From NCBI RefSeq assembly GCF_900109685.1, contig NZ_FOBB01000002.1:366085-430084 (forward strand): a stretch of 64,000 bases of DNA, read 5' to 3'. This DNA comes from Chitinophaga rupis. Its GTDB lineage: Bacteria > Bacteroidota > Bacteroidia > Chitinophagales > Chitinophagaceae. Below, one piece after another: positions 54,451 through 63,185 of the stretch. The notes under the pieces were generated by a model. The model had not been told where the DNA came from. It saw nothing but the letters and a program-made list of their open reading frames with translations, and did not search any database. The position numbers and the translations under genes were made by a program. Numbering within the stretch: position 1 is the first letter of the stretch; each line of letters opens with the position of its first letter.

Positions 54451-55737
54451 ATGGTACATAAGATCATTGCATGGTCGTTACGTAACCGTTTTATAGTGCT
54501 TGTACTGGCAGCTGCATTATTCGCCTGGGGATTTTTTGCCGTCAACAAAAATCCTATCGATGCCATTCCCGACCTGTCAGAAAACCAGGTAATCGTATTT
54601 ACGGAATGGATGGGCCGTGGTCCCCAGCTGGTGGAAGACCAGATCACCTACCCGCTGGTAACCAGCCTGCAGGGTATTTCCAAAGTAAAATATGTGCGCG
54701 GTTCCTCCATGTTTGGCATGAGCTTCATCTTCGTGATCTTTGAAGATGATGCCGACATCTATTGGGCACGGGAACGCGTACTCGAAAAGCTAAGCACCAT
54801 TACCCGGCAGTTACCGCAGGGCGTAGCGCCCACGCTAGGGCCGGATGGTACCGGTGTAGGCCATATCCTCTGGTACACGCTGGATGCGCCGGATGTGGAC
54901 CTGGGCGAGCAGCGTGCTATCCAGGACTGGTATGTGAAATTTGCCCTGCAAAATGTACCCGGCGTAAGTGAGATAGCTTCTTTTGGCGGCGCACAGCAGC
55001 AATACCAGGTTACGGTAGATCCTAATAAGCTGCTTTATTATAAGCTGGGTGTAACAGATGTGATCAACGCCATACGCACCAATAACAATGAATCCGGCGG
55101 CCGCAAATTTGAAATGAGCGGTATTGGCTACATCATTAAAACCAGCGGTTACCTGCAATCTATAGAGCAGATCCGCAACATACCGGTAAAGAACCAGAAC
55201 TCCATTCCCATTCGTGTAGCAGATATTGCCAGTGTACAAATGACCGGTGAAACCCGCCTGGGTATTTTTGACCAGGATGGTAAAGGCGAGCGGGTAGGCG
55301 GCATTGTAGTAATGCGGTATGGCGAAAATGCAGATGCCGTTATTGACCGCGTAAAAGCCAAAATGAAGGAAGTGGCTAAAGGCCTGCCCGCAGGGGTGAA
55401 GTTTGATATTGTGTACGATCGTGGTACGCTCATTAAAGAATCCGTGAGCTCTATTAAACGCACGTTGATAGAAGAAATGATCGTGGTATCAGCCGTGGTG
55501 ATCATTTTCCTCTTCCACTGGCGCAGCGCGCTCAGTATCATTATCCAGATCCCCATTACACTGGCAGCCAGTTTTATTCTGCTGAATGCTTTTGGTATTT
55601 CTTCCAACATCATGTCCTTAACCGGTATTGCGCTGGCTATTGGCGTAATAGTGGACAATGGGATCATTATGAGCGAGAATGCCTATAAGCACTTGGCAGA
55701 GCGGTATGCGGAGTATCTGAAGCAAACAAAAAATTAA
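54451..55737 (+). CDS. cusA: CusA/CzcA-family RND pump, N-terminal half (interrupted frame)
   Basis: This 428-residue frame covers the first half of a heavy-metal RND transporter (typical total near 1,040): TM1 (FIVLVLAAALFAWGFF), NPIDAIPDLSENQVIVFTEW, the periplasmic porter parts, and TM2-TM4 ending in the family motif IGVIVDNGIIMSENA. It stops at 55735-55737 in the cytoplasmic loop between TM4 and TM5. The second half starts 2 bp later in the -1 frame. A slippery A-AAA-AAT heptamer directly precedes the stop. The two parts together make 1,069 residues. This may be a frameshifted gene, a programmed frameshift, or a true two-chain pump. Confidence 0.88.
   Translation: MVHKIIAWSLRNRFIVLVLAAALFAWGFFAVNKNPIDAIPDLSENQVIVFTEWMGRGPQLVEDQITYPLVTSLQGISKVKYVRGSSMFGMSFIFVIFEDDADIYWARERVLEKLSTITRQLPQGVAPTLGPDGTGVGHILWYTLDAPDVDLGEQRAIQDWYVKFALQNVPGVSEIASFGGAQQQYQVTVDPNKLLYYKLGVTDVINAIRTNNNESGGRKFEMSGIGYIIKTSGYLQSIEQIRNIPVKNQNSIPIRVADIASVQMTGETRLGIFDQDGKGERVGGIVVMRYGENADAVIDRVKAKMKEVAKGLPAGVKFDIVYDRGTLIKESVSSIKRTLIEEMIVVSAVVIIFLFHWRSALSIIIQIPITLAASFILLNAFGISSNIMSLTGIALAIGVIVDNGIIMSENAYKHLAERYAEYLKQTKN
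55728..55734 (+). promoter_or_regulatory. Slippery heptamer (A AAA AAT) at the cusA break
   Basis: The codons AAA AAT, preceded by A, sit immediately before TAA. A -1 slip here reads TTA ACT ATG onward with no intervening stop, entering the downstream cusA half in frame. One extra A in the A6 run would give the same fusion. Confidence 0.6.
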
Positions 55738-55739
55738 CT

Positions 55740-57665
55740 ATGAGCTTATTCAAAAAAATATTTCGCAAAACACCCGACTGGATCAGTGAGGAGGAGCGCC
55801 TGGCAGTGATAGAACAATCCAGCAAGCAGGTATCACGGGGCGTGTTCTTTGCAACCGTGATCATCATCACCTCTTTTTTGCCGGTGTTTATGCTCACCGG
55901 GCAGGAAGGCAAGCTGTTTCACCCACTGGCCTTTACCAAAACGTTTATTATGCTGGTAGATGCGGTGCTGGTGATTACCCTGGCGCCTGTGCTCATCTCC
56001 TTTTTCATGAAGGGAAAGTTCCGGCCGGACCATGCCAACCCTGTAAACCGCTTGCTGGAAAGGATCTACGAGCCGGTGATCCGTTGGGTGCTGCGCTGGC
56101 GTAAAACCACGCTGGCCATTAACATCCTGGCGTTGATCGTTTCCATTCCCTTATTAAAAAGTTTGGGTACGGAATTTATGCCGCCGTTGGATGAGCAAAG
56201 CATCCTGTTTATGCCCGTAACCTTACCGGATGTAAGTAATGCAGAAGCCAAACGTTTGCTGCAGGTGCAGGATAAGATCATACGCACGGTGCCGGAAGTG
56301 GATAAAGTACTGGGAAAGGCCGGCCGCGCCAGCACAGCCACAGACAATGCGCCCATCAGCATGATAGAAACCATCATCATGCTTAAACCTAAATCACAGT
56401 GGCGCAAAGGGCTTACTAAAAAAGATATCATCAGCGAGCTGGATAACAAGCTGCAGATCCCCGGCGTGGTAAATGGCTGGACGCAGCCCATCATTAACCG
56501 CATTAACATGCTGGCCACCGGCGTGCGTACAGATGTAGGCATTAAAGTGTTCGGGCAAAACCTGGATACCATTGCAGCAGTATCCGCAAAGGTAAAACAG
56601 GCGCTGGAAGGTACACCCGGTGTGCAGGATCTGTATGTGGAACCCGTTACCGGCGGTAAATATTTAGCCATTAACGTAAAAAGGGATGCCCTGTCCCGCT
56701 ATGGCTTAAGTGTGGATGATGTGAACCAAACGGTAGAAGTAGCCCTGGGCGGCGCACCCATTGGCAACACCATTGAAGGCCGCCGCCGTTTCTCCATCAG
56801 CGTTCGCCTGGCGCAGGATTTCAGGAACAGCGTAGCGCAGATCCAGCGTATTCCATTACGCTCTCCGGCCTTTGGTGAAATTCCGTTAAGCGAGGTAGCA
56901 GATGTGCAGTTTGAAGATGGTCCGCCCATGATCACTTCTGAAAATGCCATCCTGCGCGGGGCCGTAATGTTCAATGTACGCGGGCGCGACCTGGGCAGCA
57001 CAGTGCAGGAAGCCATTGATAAGATCAACAGTGAAAAGAAGATCTTACCGGCCGGTTATTTCCTGGAATGGAGCGGGCAGTATGAAAACCTTATCCGCGG
57101 TAAGCAAACCCTGATGTGGATAGCGCCGGTGGTGCTCGTCATCATTTTCTTCTCACTGTATTTCGCTTTCCACTCCATCCGCGAAGCTTTCCTGAGCCTT
57201 ATCACCGTGCCTTTTGCACTGGTAGGCGGCGCTTATATTATTTATGCCTGGGGAGTAAATCTTTCAGTAGCAGTGGCAGTAGGCTTTATCGCCTTGTTCG
57301 GCATTGCAGTGGAAACCGGTATTGTAATGGTTATTTACCTGAACGATGCCATGCAGCAGCTGGTAAAACTAAAAGGCAATAATATTACCAGGGAAGACCT
57401 GAGGGAATATGTAATAGCCGGTGCAGCCAAACGTTTACGGCCTAAGCTAATGACGGTATGCGTATCCCTGTTTGGGCTGGTACCGGTATTGTGGGCCTCC
57501 GGTGTGGGTACAGATGTAATGCAGCCTATTGTGCTGCCTATGATAGGCGGGGTGCTTACATCTTCTACACACATTTTGCTGGTAACACCCCTCATTTTTT
57601 TAATGACAAAAGAATATGAATTACGCAAATACGGTAAACTGGAAGTATATGCTACGCAACATTAG
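55740..57665 (+). CDS. cusA: CusA/CzcA-family RND pump, C-terminal half
   Basis: This is a 641-residue frame. The first 24 residues (MSLFKKIFRKTPDWISEEER) form a basic linker. KQVSRGVFFATVIIITSFLPVFMLTGQEG then gives TM5 in the family pattern (named as landmark, about 30-58), followed by TM6, the second periplasmic porter and docking half (TEFMPPLDEQSILFMPVTL), and TM7-TM12 (LFGIAVETGIVMVIYLNDA, PKLMTVCVSLFGLVPVLWASG). Its start codon could allow independent translation, since the break lies in a cytoplasmic loop where two chains could assemble. It ends inside the start of the TolC-like gene (17-bp overlap). Confidence 0.88.
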   Translation: MSLFKKIFRKTPDWISEEERLAVIEQSSKQVSRGVFFATVIIITSFLPVFMLTGQEGKLFHPLAFTKTFIMLVDAVLVITLAPVLISFFMKGKFRPDHANPVNRLLERIYEPVIRWVLRWRKTTLAINILALIVSIPLLKSLGTEFMPPLDEQSILFMPVTLPDVSNAEAKRLLQVQDKIIRTVPEVDKVLGKAGRASTATDNAPISMIETIIMLKPKSQWRKGLTKKDIISELDNKLQIPGVVNGWTQPIINRINMLATGVRTDVGIKVFGQNLDTIAAVSAKVKQALEGTPGVQDLYVEPVTGGKYLAINVKRDALSRYGLSVDDVNQTVEVALGGAPIGNTIEGRRRFSISVRLAQDFRNSVAQIQRIPLRSPAFGEIPLSEVADVQFEDGPPMITSENAILRGAVMFNVRGRDLGSTVQEAIDKINSEKKILPAGYFLEWSGQYENLIRGKQTLMWIAPVVLVIIFFSLYFAFHSIREAFLSLITVPFALVGGAYIIYAWGVNLSVAVAVGFIALFGIAVETGIVMVIYLNDAMQQLVKLKGNNITREDLREYVIAGAAKRLRPKLMTVCVSLFGLVPVLWASGVGTDVMQPIVLPMIGGVLTSSTHILLVTPLIFLMTKEYELRKYGKLEVYATQH

Positions 57666-58902
57666 AACAGCACTGTTATTCGTGTGTGGGTTGCCGTTAG
57701 CAGTAGCAGCACAGCAGCCGCCGGTGTTAACACTGGATACCATTTTGCAGCGCATAGAACGTAATAACGTAAAGCTTGATGTGTATGCGCTCAGGGCTGC
57801 CTCTTATGAATACAGCGCCAAAGCCGCTACGGCCTGGATGGCGCCTATGGTAGGCGTAGGTACGTTCATGACGCCTTACCCCGGTGCAAAGACCATGAGC
57901 CCTGCGGAAAAAGGCTCGCTCATGTTCCAGCTGGAGCAGGATATTCCTAACACCTCCAAGCTGCAGGCAAAAAAACGTTATATCGAATCACAGGGGAATA
58001 TTGAAAAAGCCAGCCGCGAAGTAACCTTAAATGAGCTGAAGGCAGAAGCCAAACGCCTGTACTACACCTGGATGATAGCCACTGCCCGCATACGGGTGCT
58101 GGAGCAGAACCAGCAGATCATGGAAACCATGAAAAAGATAGCAGAGGTACGCTACCCCTACAATCAATCACAGCTGGGCAGCATTTATAAAGCAGAGGGC
58201 CGCGTGGCAGAGAACCATAACATGATCCATATGCAGGAAGGCCTGATAGATAAAGCACGGGCATGGCTTAACGCTTTAATGAACCGGCCCGGCACAGAGG
58301 CTTTTGATATTGATACTACCCTGGCGCCGGCCTTTGTACCGGCTGTTACTTATGACACTGCCACGCTGGCCGCCTCCCGTAAAGATGTACAGAAAATGGA
58401 TGCCGGCATACAGTCCATGCAACTGAATATTGACGCCATGAAGCTGGGCAAACGCCCTGATTTCAGGTTCCGCTTTGATCATATGCAGCCGCTGGGTACC
58501 GGTATGCCAAGGGCTTACAGCGTAATGGGCATGGTAAGCATTCCCATTGCACCCTGGGCTTCCAAAATGTATAAGAATGAAGTAAAGGCCATGGAGCTGA
58601 ACGTACAATCTATGCAAAAGGAAAAGGTAGGCATGCTGCAGGAAACACAGGGTATGCTGTACGGTATGGAAGCCGAAATTGTATCCATGCAGGAGCACAT
58701 CCATGCCACGGAAAGTAAAATACTGCCCACCTTACAACGTACGCTGGACGCTGATTTTCAAACTTACCAGGAAAACAAGCTGGAGCTGCCGGTGATCATT
58801 GATGCCTGGGAAGCACTTACCATGGCCCAATCCGACCTGCTGAATGAAAAATTGAAGTACTATGAAATGATAGTAGCATATGAAAAAGAATTATATCGTT
58901 AA
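57649..58902 (+). CDS. TolC-like outer-membrane efflux channel
   Basis: I chose the ATG at 57649 because a signal peptide (LRNIRTALLFVCGLPLAVAAQQ, residues 2-23) starts there; the frame opens earlier. The 417-residue product has TolC/OEP features: DTILQRIERNN, long helices (EVTLNELKAEAKRLYYTWMI) and Met-rich coiled-coil stretches (DAGIQSMQLNIDAMKLGKRPD). Met residues line several helices (QSMQ, DAM, VQSMQK), which may suit copper export. It overlaps cusA by 17 bp and the first adaptor gene by 23 bp, so the operon is translationally coupled. Confidence 0.88.
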   Translation: MLRNIRTALLFVCGLPLAVAAQQPPVLTLDTILQRIERNNVKLDVYALRAASYEYSAKAATAWMAPMVGVGTFMTPYPGAKTMSPAEKGSLMFQLEQDIPNTSKLQAKKRYIESQGNIEKASREVTLNELKAEAKRLYYTWMIATARIRVLEQNQQIMETMKKIAEVRYPYNQSQLGSIYKAEGRVAENHNMIHMQEGLIDKARAWLNALMNRPGTEAFDIDTTLAPAFVPAVTYDTATLAASRKDVQKMDAGIQSMQLNIDAMKLGKRPDFRFRFDHMQPLGTGMPRAYSVMGMVSIPIAPWASKMYKNEVKAMELNVQSMQKEKVGMLQETQGMLYGMEAEIVSMQEHIHATESKILPTLQRTLDADFQTYQENKLELPVIIDAWEALTMAQSDLLNEKLKYYEMIVAYEKELYR

Positions 58903-60073
58903 CATATCCTTTGGTATAACGCTGCTGTTAGCGGCCTGCAAACAGCATAAGCCGCAGCCGGTCCATGACCATGCTGCCATGGAGCACAGCGCTACTATAG
59001 ATAGCAGCCTGGCGCCGTTGCTGCAGCCGGTGAATGAGCAGGTGGTAGCGCAGATCAGCACCATACAGCCGGAACAGCGGGAGGGAAGCATTACCAAAGA
59101 GATCCAGGGTGTTGTAACCTATGATACGCGCAGTGAAACCAGCATTGCCAGCCGCGTAGCAGGCCGTATAGAAAAGCTGTACATCAAATACAATTACCAG
59201 CCGGTAAAAAAAGGCCAGCTGATTATGCAGGTATATTCGCCTGACCTGGTAGCTGCACAACGGGAATTGCTGTTTATTCAGGATGCGGGTGATAATCCTG
59301 CTTTGCTGAATAGCGCCCGGCAACGTTTATTGCTCCTGGGCATGACAGCACAGCAAATAGAGCAGGTGATCCGTACCAAACAGCCGCTGTACCGGGTTTC
59401 AGTATATAGTAACGCTAACGGGTATATTATAGATAAAGCTGCGCCCACACCGGTTATTGCAGCCGCAACCGCATCCGCACCAGCAGGTGGTGATGGCATG
59501 GGGGGAATGAATACAACACCTGCCGCACCCGCTGCCAGCACCACCACCACACCGGTGCTATTGAGAGAAGGGCAATATGTAAGCGCCGGCGAAAATTTAT
59601 TTACCATTTACAAAGCAGATAAGCTGGTAGGCGAGTTTGCCCTGGAGCCCGCCACCGCGGCGCTGGTACGGAAAGGACAGTCCTTATCCATACAGGGCAA
59701 TAACAATCAGACTATTACCGGTGCCATTGGCCTGGTGCAACCTGTTTTCCGTAACGGGGAAAATTTTACGCTCGTACGGGTATACCTGCAGGGACAGCCC
59801 TTTAGTGCCGGCGCCTTACTGAAAGCCAGTATTCCCCTGCCAGTAAAAAAAGCCTGGTGGCTGCCGGAAGCAGCGGTACTGCAGCTGGGCCAGCAATCCG
59901 TAGTATTTAAAAAGGAGGGAACGGTGTATAAGCCTATTCCCATTACTACCGGCGTTAAAGCCAATGGGCGTATACAGGTGCCCGATAGTATTGCCGGCTG
60001 GAACATAGCCCGCAATGCTTATTACCTGGTAGATAGTGAAAGTTTTATTAAAGCAGCTGCTACAAACAAATAA
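58880..60073 (+). CDS. RND periplasmic adaptor (CusB-like), first copy
   Basis: This is a 397-residue lipoprotein (LLLAAC, Cys20) with an early Met/His-rich segment (HDHAAMEHS). Lipoyl/barrel-sandwich and hairpin regions follow (ASRVAGRIEKLYIKYNYQPVKKGQLIM, landmark about 88-114; SPDLVAAQRELLFIQD). A Gly/Met/Ala/Thr-rich insert lies at about 193-230 (GGDGMGGMNTTP), and the beta-barrel and membrane-proximal domains come after it. It links CusA to the TolC-like channel. The insert sits in the middle of the sandwich domain and is unusual. Confidence 0.88.
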   Translation: MKKNYIVNISFGITLLLAACKQHKPQPVHDHAAMEHSATIDSSLAPLLQPVNEQVVAQISTIQPEQREGSITKEIQGVVTYDTRSETSIASRVAGRIEKLYIKYNYQPVKKGQLIMQVYSPDLVAAQRELLFIQDAGDNPALLNSARQRLLLLGMTAQQIEQVIRTKQPLYRVSVYSNANGYIIDKAAPTPVIAAATASAPAGGDGMGGMNTTPAAPAASTTTTPVLLREGQYVSAGENLFTIYKADKLVGEFALEPATAALVRKGQSLSIQGNNNQTITGAIGLVQPVFRNGENFTLVRVYLQGQPFSAGALLKASIPLPVKKAWWLPEAAVLQLGQQSVVFKKEGTVYKPIPITTGVKANGRIQVPDSIAGWNIARNAYYLVDSESFIKAAATNK

Positions 60074-60074
60074 T

Positions 60075-61274
60075 ATGAAAAGGAAACATTTTATCAGTTT
60101 AATAGCGCTCCTGCTGCTCTTCACAGCCTGCGGTACCAAAAAATCGGCCGATGCCGGTAAGGCACAGGTTTACACCTGCCCCATGCATCCGCAGATTGTG
60201 CAGCACGGGCCGGGCGCCTGCCCCATTTGCGGCATGGACCTGGTGCCGGTAAGTGAAATGAATAATAAGCAGGAGCTGATGCTGAATGAAAGCCAGATTG
60301 CATTAGCCAATATTACTACCCTGGAAATTGGTAACAGCAACCTGGATAATTACAAGCGTTTGAATGGCAAGCTGGCTATAGACCCGCAGCGCACGGTATA
60401 CATCAGCAGCCGGGTAGGGGGCCGTATAGAACAGCTGTATGTAAAGGAAACCGGCGTACCGGTGCGTAAAGGCCAGCCCCTGTACAAAATATATTCTGAA
60501 CAATTAGCCGGCTTGCAGCAGGAGTACCTGATTGCCGCCGCACAAACCGCGGCCTTCCCGGACAATGCCCGTTTTAAGCAGATTGAAGCAGCCGCCCGCC
60601 AAAAGCTGTTGTTATACGATGTATCTGCACATACGCTTGACCAGCTGAAGCAGCAAAAGAAAACAGATCCCTACATTACCTACACTGCCGCCATAGATGG
60701 GGTAGTAGCTGCCTTACCGGTAAGCGAGGGCCAGTATGTAGCAGAAGGCAACACGGTTATGCAGCTGGAAAATTATGATGCCTTGTGGGTAGAAGCAGAT
60801 GTATACCCCGCAGAGCTGAGCCAGGTGAGCATCGGTAAAAAGGTAAAAGTAGCGGTCAGCGGTTGGGAAAACCAGCCCCTGGAAATGCAGGTTGATTTCA
60901 TTACACCGGCCCTGCAAACCGGCACACAGCTGGCACAGGTAAGGGGCACAATTCCCAATACAAACCATCAATGGCAGCCCGGTATGCAGGCCAATATTTA
61001 CCTGCCTGCTGCCAGCAGCAGCAACGTGCTCACCTTACCGGTAAATGCCGTGATCCGCGACCAGAAAGGCACGCACGTATGGCTTAAAAAAGGCGGCAAC
61101 CGTTTTGTACCGCGTATTATAAAAACCGGAACAGAGAACGCTGACCAGGTAGAGATCACAGAAGGCTTACAGGCCGGCGATGCGGTAGTGGTAACCGGCG
61201 CCTACCTGCTGTACAGTGAGTACGTGCTGAAAAAAGGCGCAGATCCACTATCACATAATACACACAAACACTAA
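60075..61274 (+). CDS. RND periplasmic adaptor (CusB-like) with heavy-metal-binding domain, second copy
   Basis: I used the ATG at 60075 (MKRKHFISL); the frame opens 13 codons earlier. The 399-residue lipoprotein (LLFTAC) has a heavy-metal-binding YHS-like domain at about 34-63 (TCPMHPQIV, CPICGMDLVP), then the adaptor hairpin and sandwich (SSRVGGRIEQLYVKETG, SEQLAGLQQEYLIAAA), beta-barrel and C-terminal domains. The N-terminal Cys/Met site can take metal from the periplasm and pass it to CusA. It differs clearly in sequence from the first adaptor and starts 1 bp after its stop. Confidence 0.9.
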   Translation: MKRKHFISLIALLLLFTACGTKKSADAGKAQVYTCPMHPQIVQHGPGACPICGMDLVPVSEMNNKQELMLNESQIALANITTLEIGNSNLDNYKRLNGKLAIDPQRTVYISSRVGGRIEQLYVKETGVPVRKGQPLYKIYSEQLAGLQQEYLIAAAQTAAFPDNARFKQIEAAARQKLLLYDVSAHTLDQLKQQKKTDPYITYTAAIDGVVAALPVSEGQYVAEGNTVMQLENYDALWVEADVYPAELSQVSIGKKVKVAVSGWENQPLEMQVDFITPALQTGTQLAQVRGTIPNTNHQWQPGMQANIYLPAASSSNVLTLPVNAVIRDQKGTHVWLKKGGNRFVPRIIKTGTENADQVEITEGLQAGDAVVVTGAYLLYSEYVLKKGADPLSHNTHKH

Positions 61275-61303
61275 TTTTTTTAACAGATAAACCATTTGAT
61301 TTT

Positions 61304-61831
61304 ATGCTTAAACAAACTTTGACAGTACTGGCCTTTACCTTACTGGCCGCCTGCGGTAATAATGCGGAAAACAAAACAGCGGATAATGCGGAAGAGCAAT
61401 CTACCGTAACAGTAGCAGCTGCGCCCGTAAAATTAAAAGATGAAAAAGTAAATAACGTGTACCAGCATTACGTGCACCTCACCACCGCCCTGGTGAACAG
61501 CGACAGCACCGAAGCTAAGAACGCCGGCGCGGCCATTGAAGCGGGCGCTAATGAATTACCCGGCGCAGATAGTATCATCGCCAACGCGAAAAAAATAGCG
61601 CAGTCATCTTCCCTGGAAGACCAGCGGCAGCAATACATCAGTTTAAGTACAGCCGTAATTGCACTGGTACGGTCAACCGGTGTAAGCAGCGGGGAATTAT
61701 ATGTGGATTATTGTCCTATGGCTAACAATGAAAAAGGCGCCAGCTGGCTATCATCTAATAAAGACATTAAAAATCCCTATTTCGGTGATGAAATGCTTAC
61801 CTGTGGAGAGGTGAAGGAAACGATTAAATAA
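61304..61831 (+). CDS. DUF3347-family lipoprotein
   Basis: This is a 175-residue lipoprotein (TLLAAC, Cys16) with a helical DUF3347-like domain (NVYQHYVHLTTALVNSDS, ISLSTAVIALV). The end carries YCPMANNEKGASWLSSN and FGDEMLTCGEV, with Cys/Met residues like those in CusF/CusB metal sites. It is the last gene of the efflux operon and is probably a periplasmic metal-binding helper. A long inverted repeat follows. Confidence 0.85.
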   Translation: MLKQTLTVLAFTLLAACGNNAENKTADNAEEQSTVTVAAAPVKLKDEKVNNVYQHYVHLTTALVNSDSTEAKNAGAAIEAGANELPGADSIIANAKKIAQSSSLEDQRQQYISLSTAVIALVRSTGVSSGELYVDYCPMANNEKGASWLSSNKDIKNPYFGDEMLTCGEVKETIK

Positions 61832-61855
61832 TGTGCTGATAGAATATAAAATTTA

Positions 61856-61923
61856 AAATGTAAAAGTTGGATGCCGCAATACCAGGTACAGACTAATATT
61901 CGCGGTATTCAACTTTTACATTT
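61856..61923. terminator. Long inverted repeat between the convergent cus operon and mscS-like gene
   Basis: AAATGTAAAAGTTG (61856-61869) pairs perfectly with CAACTTTTACATTT (61910-61923). Inner AATACC and GGTATT also pair. It lies 25 bp after the DUF3347 stop and about 95 bp from the convergent mscS-like stop, so a bidirectional terminator is likely. Confidence 0.65.
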
Positions 61924-62017
61924 ATGATTTATCTCGTTCATAAAGTCTTTTAGATGGTCTCTATGAACCTCCTTCCTCGGTTTAAAATTTTACATTCTTT
62001 TTAGGCCGGCTCCATAT

Positions 62018-63103
62018 CTAAATATCTTTCGTAATCTCTTTCGAGATCTCCGCCCTTGTCTTCGGCAGGCTCTCCGGGTATTTTTCCTGCACAAAAGCAA
62101 TCATACGCTCTCTTAAAAAACAGCGCAGGTCAAACGCCTGCCCGGAGTTTACGGCGCTGATCAGCAAACGTATTTCCATGGTACGGTCTGTAGCATTGGT
62201 TACCTGCATAACCTTTACCCGCTTATCCCATAGGGGATGATCTTCCACCAGCCGGAAAAATTCTTCCCGCAAAACATCCACTGGTGCAGAATAATCCAGG
62301 TATAGGAACACCGTGCCTAATATGGCCGATCCCGTACGGGTCCAGTTCTGGAAAGGTTTTTCAATAAAATAGTTAATAGGTAATATCAGCTTACGCTGAT
62401 CCCATATCCCCAGTACTACATAGGTGAGCGTAATTTCTTCTACACGTCCCCATTCATTTTCCACGATCAGTACATCATCAATGCGAAGGGGCTGTGTAAA
62501 AGCGATCTGCAATCCTGCCAAGAAATTACCCAGCGACCGCTGCGCGGCAAAGCCTACAATAATACCACCCACACCCACACCGGTTAGCAGGCCGGTGCCA
62601 ATTTTACGCAGGCTGTCAAAACTCAGTAATACTGCGCACAACACTAATATTGTAATAATAGTCACTGCTATTTTGCGTATGAACTGTAGCTGCGTACGGA
62701 TCTTGCGTTCCCGCAGATTATCCGCCTTGCGCAGGTCATAGGCATGTACAATGTAATCTTCAAAAACTTTAACAATTCCTATCAGCACATACCCGAACGT
62801 GATGATCAGCAGCACCTCTACCGTGGAGCTCAATAACTTTAGCTGTTTGGGATGCAGGTCCATCAGCGGTATCATCATGTTTAAAACAAGTACCGGTAAA
62901 AAGAAGTTAACGGGCCTGCCTAAACGTTTTACAATGGAGCGCATCATGGAATAATCTTCCACAGGCGTTTTGGTAGACTTGTGTATGAATAGCGCCAGTA
63001 ACCATTTGATAATATAGCCGGTAATAAGCGCACAGGCCGCCAGTATAATATTTCCAATTAAAGGTGGTAAATGGCTGAGTTGACGTTCTATTAATTCAAG
63101 CAT
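62018..63103 (-). CDS. MscS-family mechanosensitive channel
   Basis: This 361-residue protein has N-terminal helices (IILAACALITGYIIKWLLALF), then three more including the MscS pore helix region (IGTGLLTGVGVGGIIVGFAAQRSLGNFLAGLQIA, landmark about 165-198). The MscS beta-domain (IDDVLIVENEWGRVEEITLTY, landmark) and a short C-terminal domain follow. It relieves osmotic pressure in the inner membrane. It has one TM pair more than the smallest MscS proteins. Confidence 0.92.
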   Translation of the reverse strand: MLELIERQLSHLPPLIGNIILAACALITGYIIKWLLALFIHKSTKTPVEDYSMMRSIVKRLGRPVNFFLPVLVLNMMIPLMDLHPKQLKLLSSTVEVLLIITFGYVLIGIVKVFEDYIVHAYDLRKADNLRERKIRTQLQFIRKIAVTIITILVLCAVLLSFDSLRKIGTGLLTGVGVGGIIVGFAAQRSLGNFLAGLQIAFTQPLRIDDVLIVENEWGRVEEITLTYVVLGIWDQRKLILPINYFIEKPFQNWTRTGSAILGTVFLYLDYSAPVDVLREEFFRLVEDHPLWDKRVKVMQVTNATDRTMEIRLLISAVNSGQAFDLRCFLRERMIAFVQEKYPESLPKTRAEISKEITKDI

Positions 63104-63185
63104 GTTTCTAAAGTAACAAACGATCTTCTTTTTTCAAAACAATTGATGGTATAGTGTTTGTGCCGCATTCATAAAATGTAGCACT

